DNA from: a bacterium
Lineage (GTDB): Bacteria; Patescibacteriota; Saccharimonadia; Saccharimonadales; UBA4665
Assembly: GCA_021846795.1 (NCBI GenBank)
Contig: JAJZWG010000018.1
Span: 1-12,690, forward strand
Direction: 5' to 3'
DNA: 12,690 nucleotides
Each line of letters begins with the position of its first letter. The stretch's first letter is position 1. Below are positions 12,395-12,690 of this stretch, piece after piece. The notes under the pieces are model-generated. The model searched no databases and was not told the DNA's origin. It saw nothing but the letters and a program-made list of their open reading frames with translations. The translations under genes were made by a program, and so were the position numbers.

Positions 12395-12690
12395 TCTATA
12401 AACAAAATGACGAAACATTTGAAACCAGAACTAAGACTATGTTTAATATTTTGATAGCTTAAAAAGAGAAAACTGACTAAAAAAATATGATGATTTTTAA
12501 ACTATAGTTACTTTGATGATTGAGTGTTGAGACTAACCGGAAAAAACGTGTTGGTTTTTAAGCCATTTTCTCTCTGTTAATTAGTAATAAGTAACCTCAG
12601 TTCGACATAACCACCCCAGTTAAGTCGTCAAGAGTGGTGTTATTGTTAGTAATGCCTGTTCTGGTTTAGTAAAATGTAGGCTGGGTTTCT
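12395..12690. ncRNA. Gene-free stretch with signs of a structured RNA, family unknown
   Basis: No convincing protein gene lies here. AAACCAGAAC (12422-12431) is perfectly complementary to GTTCTGGTTT (12658-12667), and ACATTT (12415-12420) next to it pairs with AAATGT (12672-12677), giving a 16-bp closing helix around about 226 bases. Inside, CGAC-a-TAAC (12603-12611) pairs with GTTA-a-GTCG (12619-12627) around a CACCCCA loop. GCTTAAAAA (12457-12465) matches TTTTTAAGC (12555-12563), and AGAGAAAA (12465-12472) matches TTTTCTCT (12566-12573); these two cross each other. TATAAA at 12397-12402 could start a plus-strand transcript near 12409, but the strand is not certain. I checked for RNase P, tmRNA, SRP, 5S and tRNA signatures and recognised none. 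Confidence 0.3.

Noticed and set aside
12413..12444. AAACAT/ATGTTT inverted repeat after the four-segment protein gene, as a terminator.
   Set aside because: The loop is 20 bases, the stem is AT-rich, and its 5' arm is better used in the long closing helix.
12407..12454. A 15-residue frame (starts M-T-K-H-L-K-P) behind TATAAA.
   Set aside because: It is very short, the -10 is only four bases from the ATG, and the frame runs through the 5' strand of the long closing helix, which fits an RNA better.
12620..12688. Minus-strand frame open from the right edge, with a stretch resembling a tmRNA tag (A-L-L-T-I-T-P-L-L-T-T then stop).
   Set aside because: It does not end in the usual L-A-A, no tRNA-like ends of tmRNA are visible, and 22 codons to a window edge prove nothing.

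Overview
The window comes from a small, AT-rich bacterial genome (roughly one-third G+C). It carries ten complete protein genes, one gene fragment at the left edge, and a non-coding stretch at the right edge. Standard-code reading gives full-length proteins, and all ten complete genes end in TAA. The best guess for the organism is a member of the Candidate Phyla Radiation (Patescibacteria), possibly Saccharibacteria. The grounds are a MurE-type ligase without its N-terminal domain, compact housekeeping genes in single-gene units on alternating strands, and a large membrane protein whose tail (a Y-P-W-N motif) recalls proteins I associate with Saccharibacteria. This placement is inference from memory, not proof.

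Left part (1-3880). A partial gene (1-68) and a 542-residue two-segment membrane protein (85-1713) lie on the minus strand, probably as one unit. Next on the same strand is the chaperonin operon groES-groEL (1830-3766). It has a terminator hairpin (1766-1800), good ribosome binding sites, and a sigma70-like promoter embedded in two tandem CIRCE elements, the operator of the HrcA repressor. A plus-strand arginase gene (3887-4825) diverges from it, and its likely -35 lies on the same bases as the groES -35.

Middle part (4826-9979). A short MurE-like ligase (4828-6135, minus) diverges from tsaD (6239-7303, tRNA t6A synthesis), which is followed by valS (7334-9979). The valyl-tRNA synthetase has an unusual HIGH motif (G-V-H-H) and altered editing-pocket residues.

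Right part (9976-12690). A fusion of an Xre-type helix-turn-helix with a HAD hydrolase domain (9976-10824) and a HIT-family protein (10884-11282) lie on the minus strand. A four-segment membrane protein (11330-12394) diverges from the HIT gene. The last 296 bases hold no convincing gene, but they contain a long-range 16-bp closing helix and several internal pairings that suggest a structured RNA.

The most striking shared feature is transcription and translation layout. All eight complete genes outside the groESL operon lack a Shine-Dalgarno sequence and have a -10 hexamer ending only 6 to 10 bases before the ATG, so their mRNAs should be leaderless or nearly so. Only groES and groEL use clear Shine-Dalgarno sites. 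The helix-turn-helix/HAD gene also has a perfect 8+8 inverted repeat filling the space between its -35 and -10, a plausible self-regulation operator.
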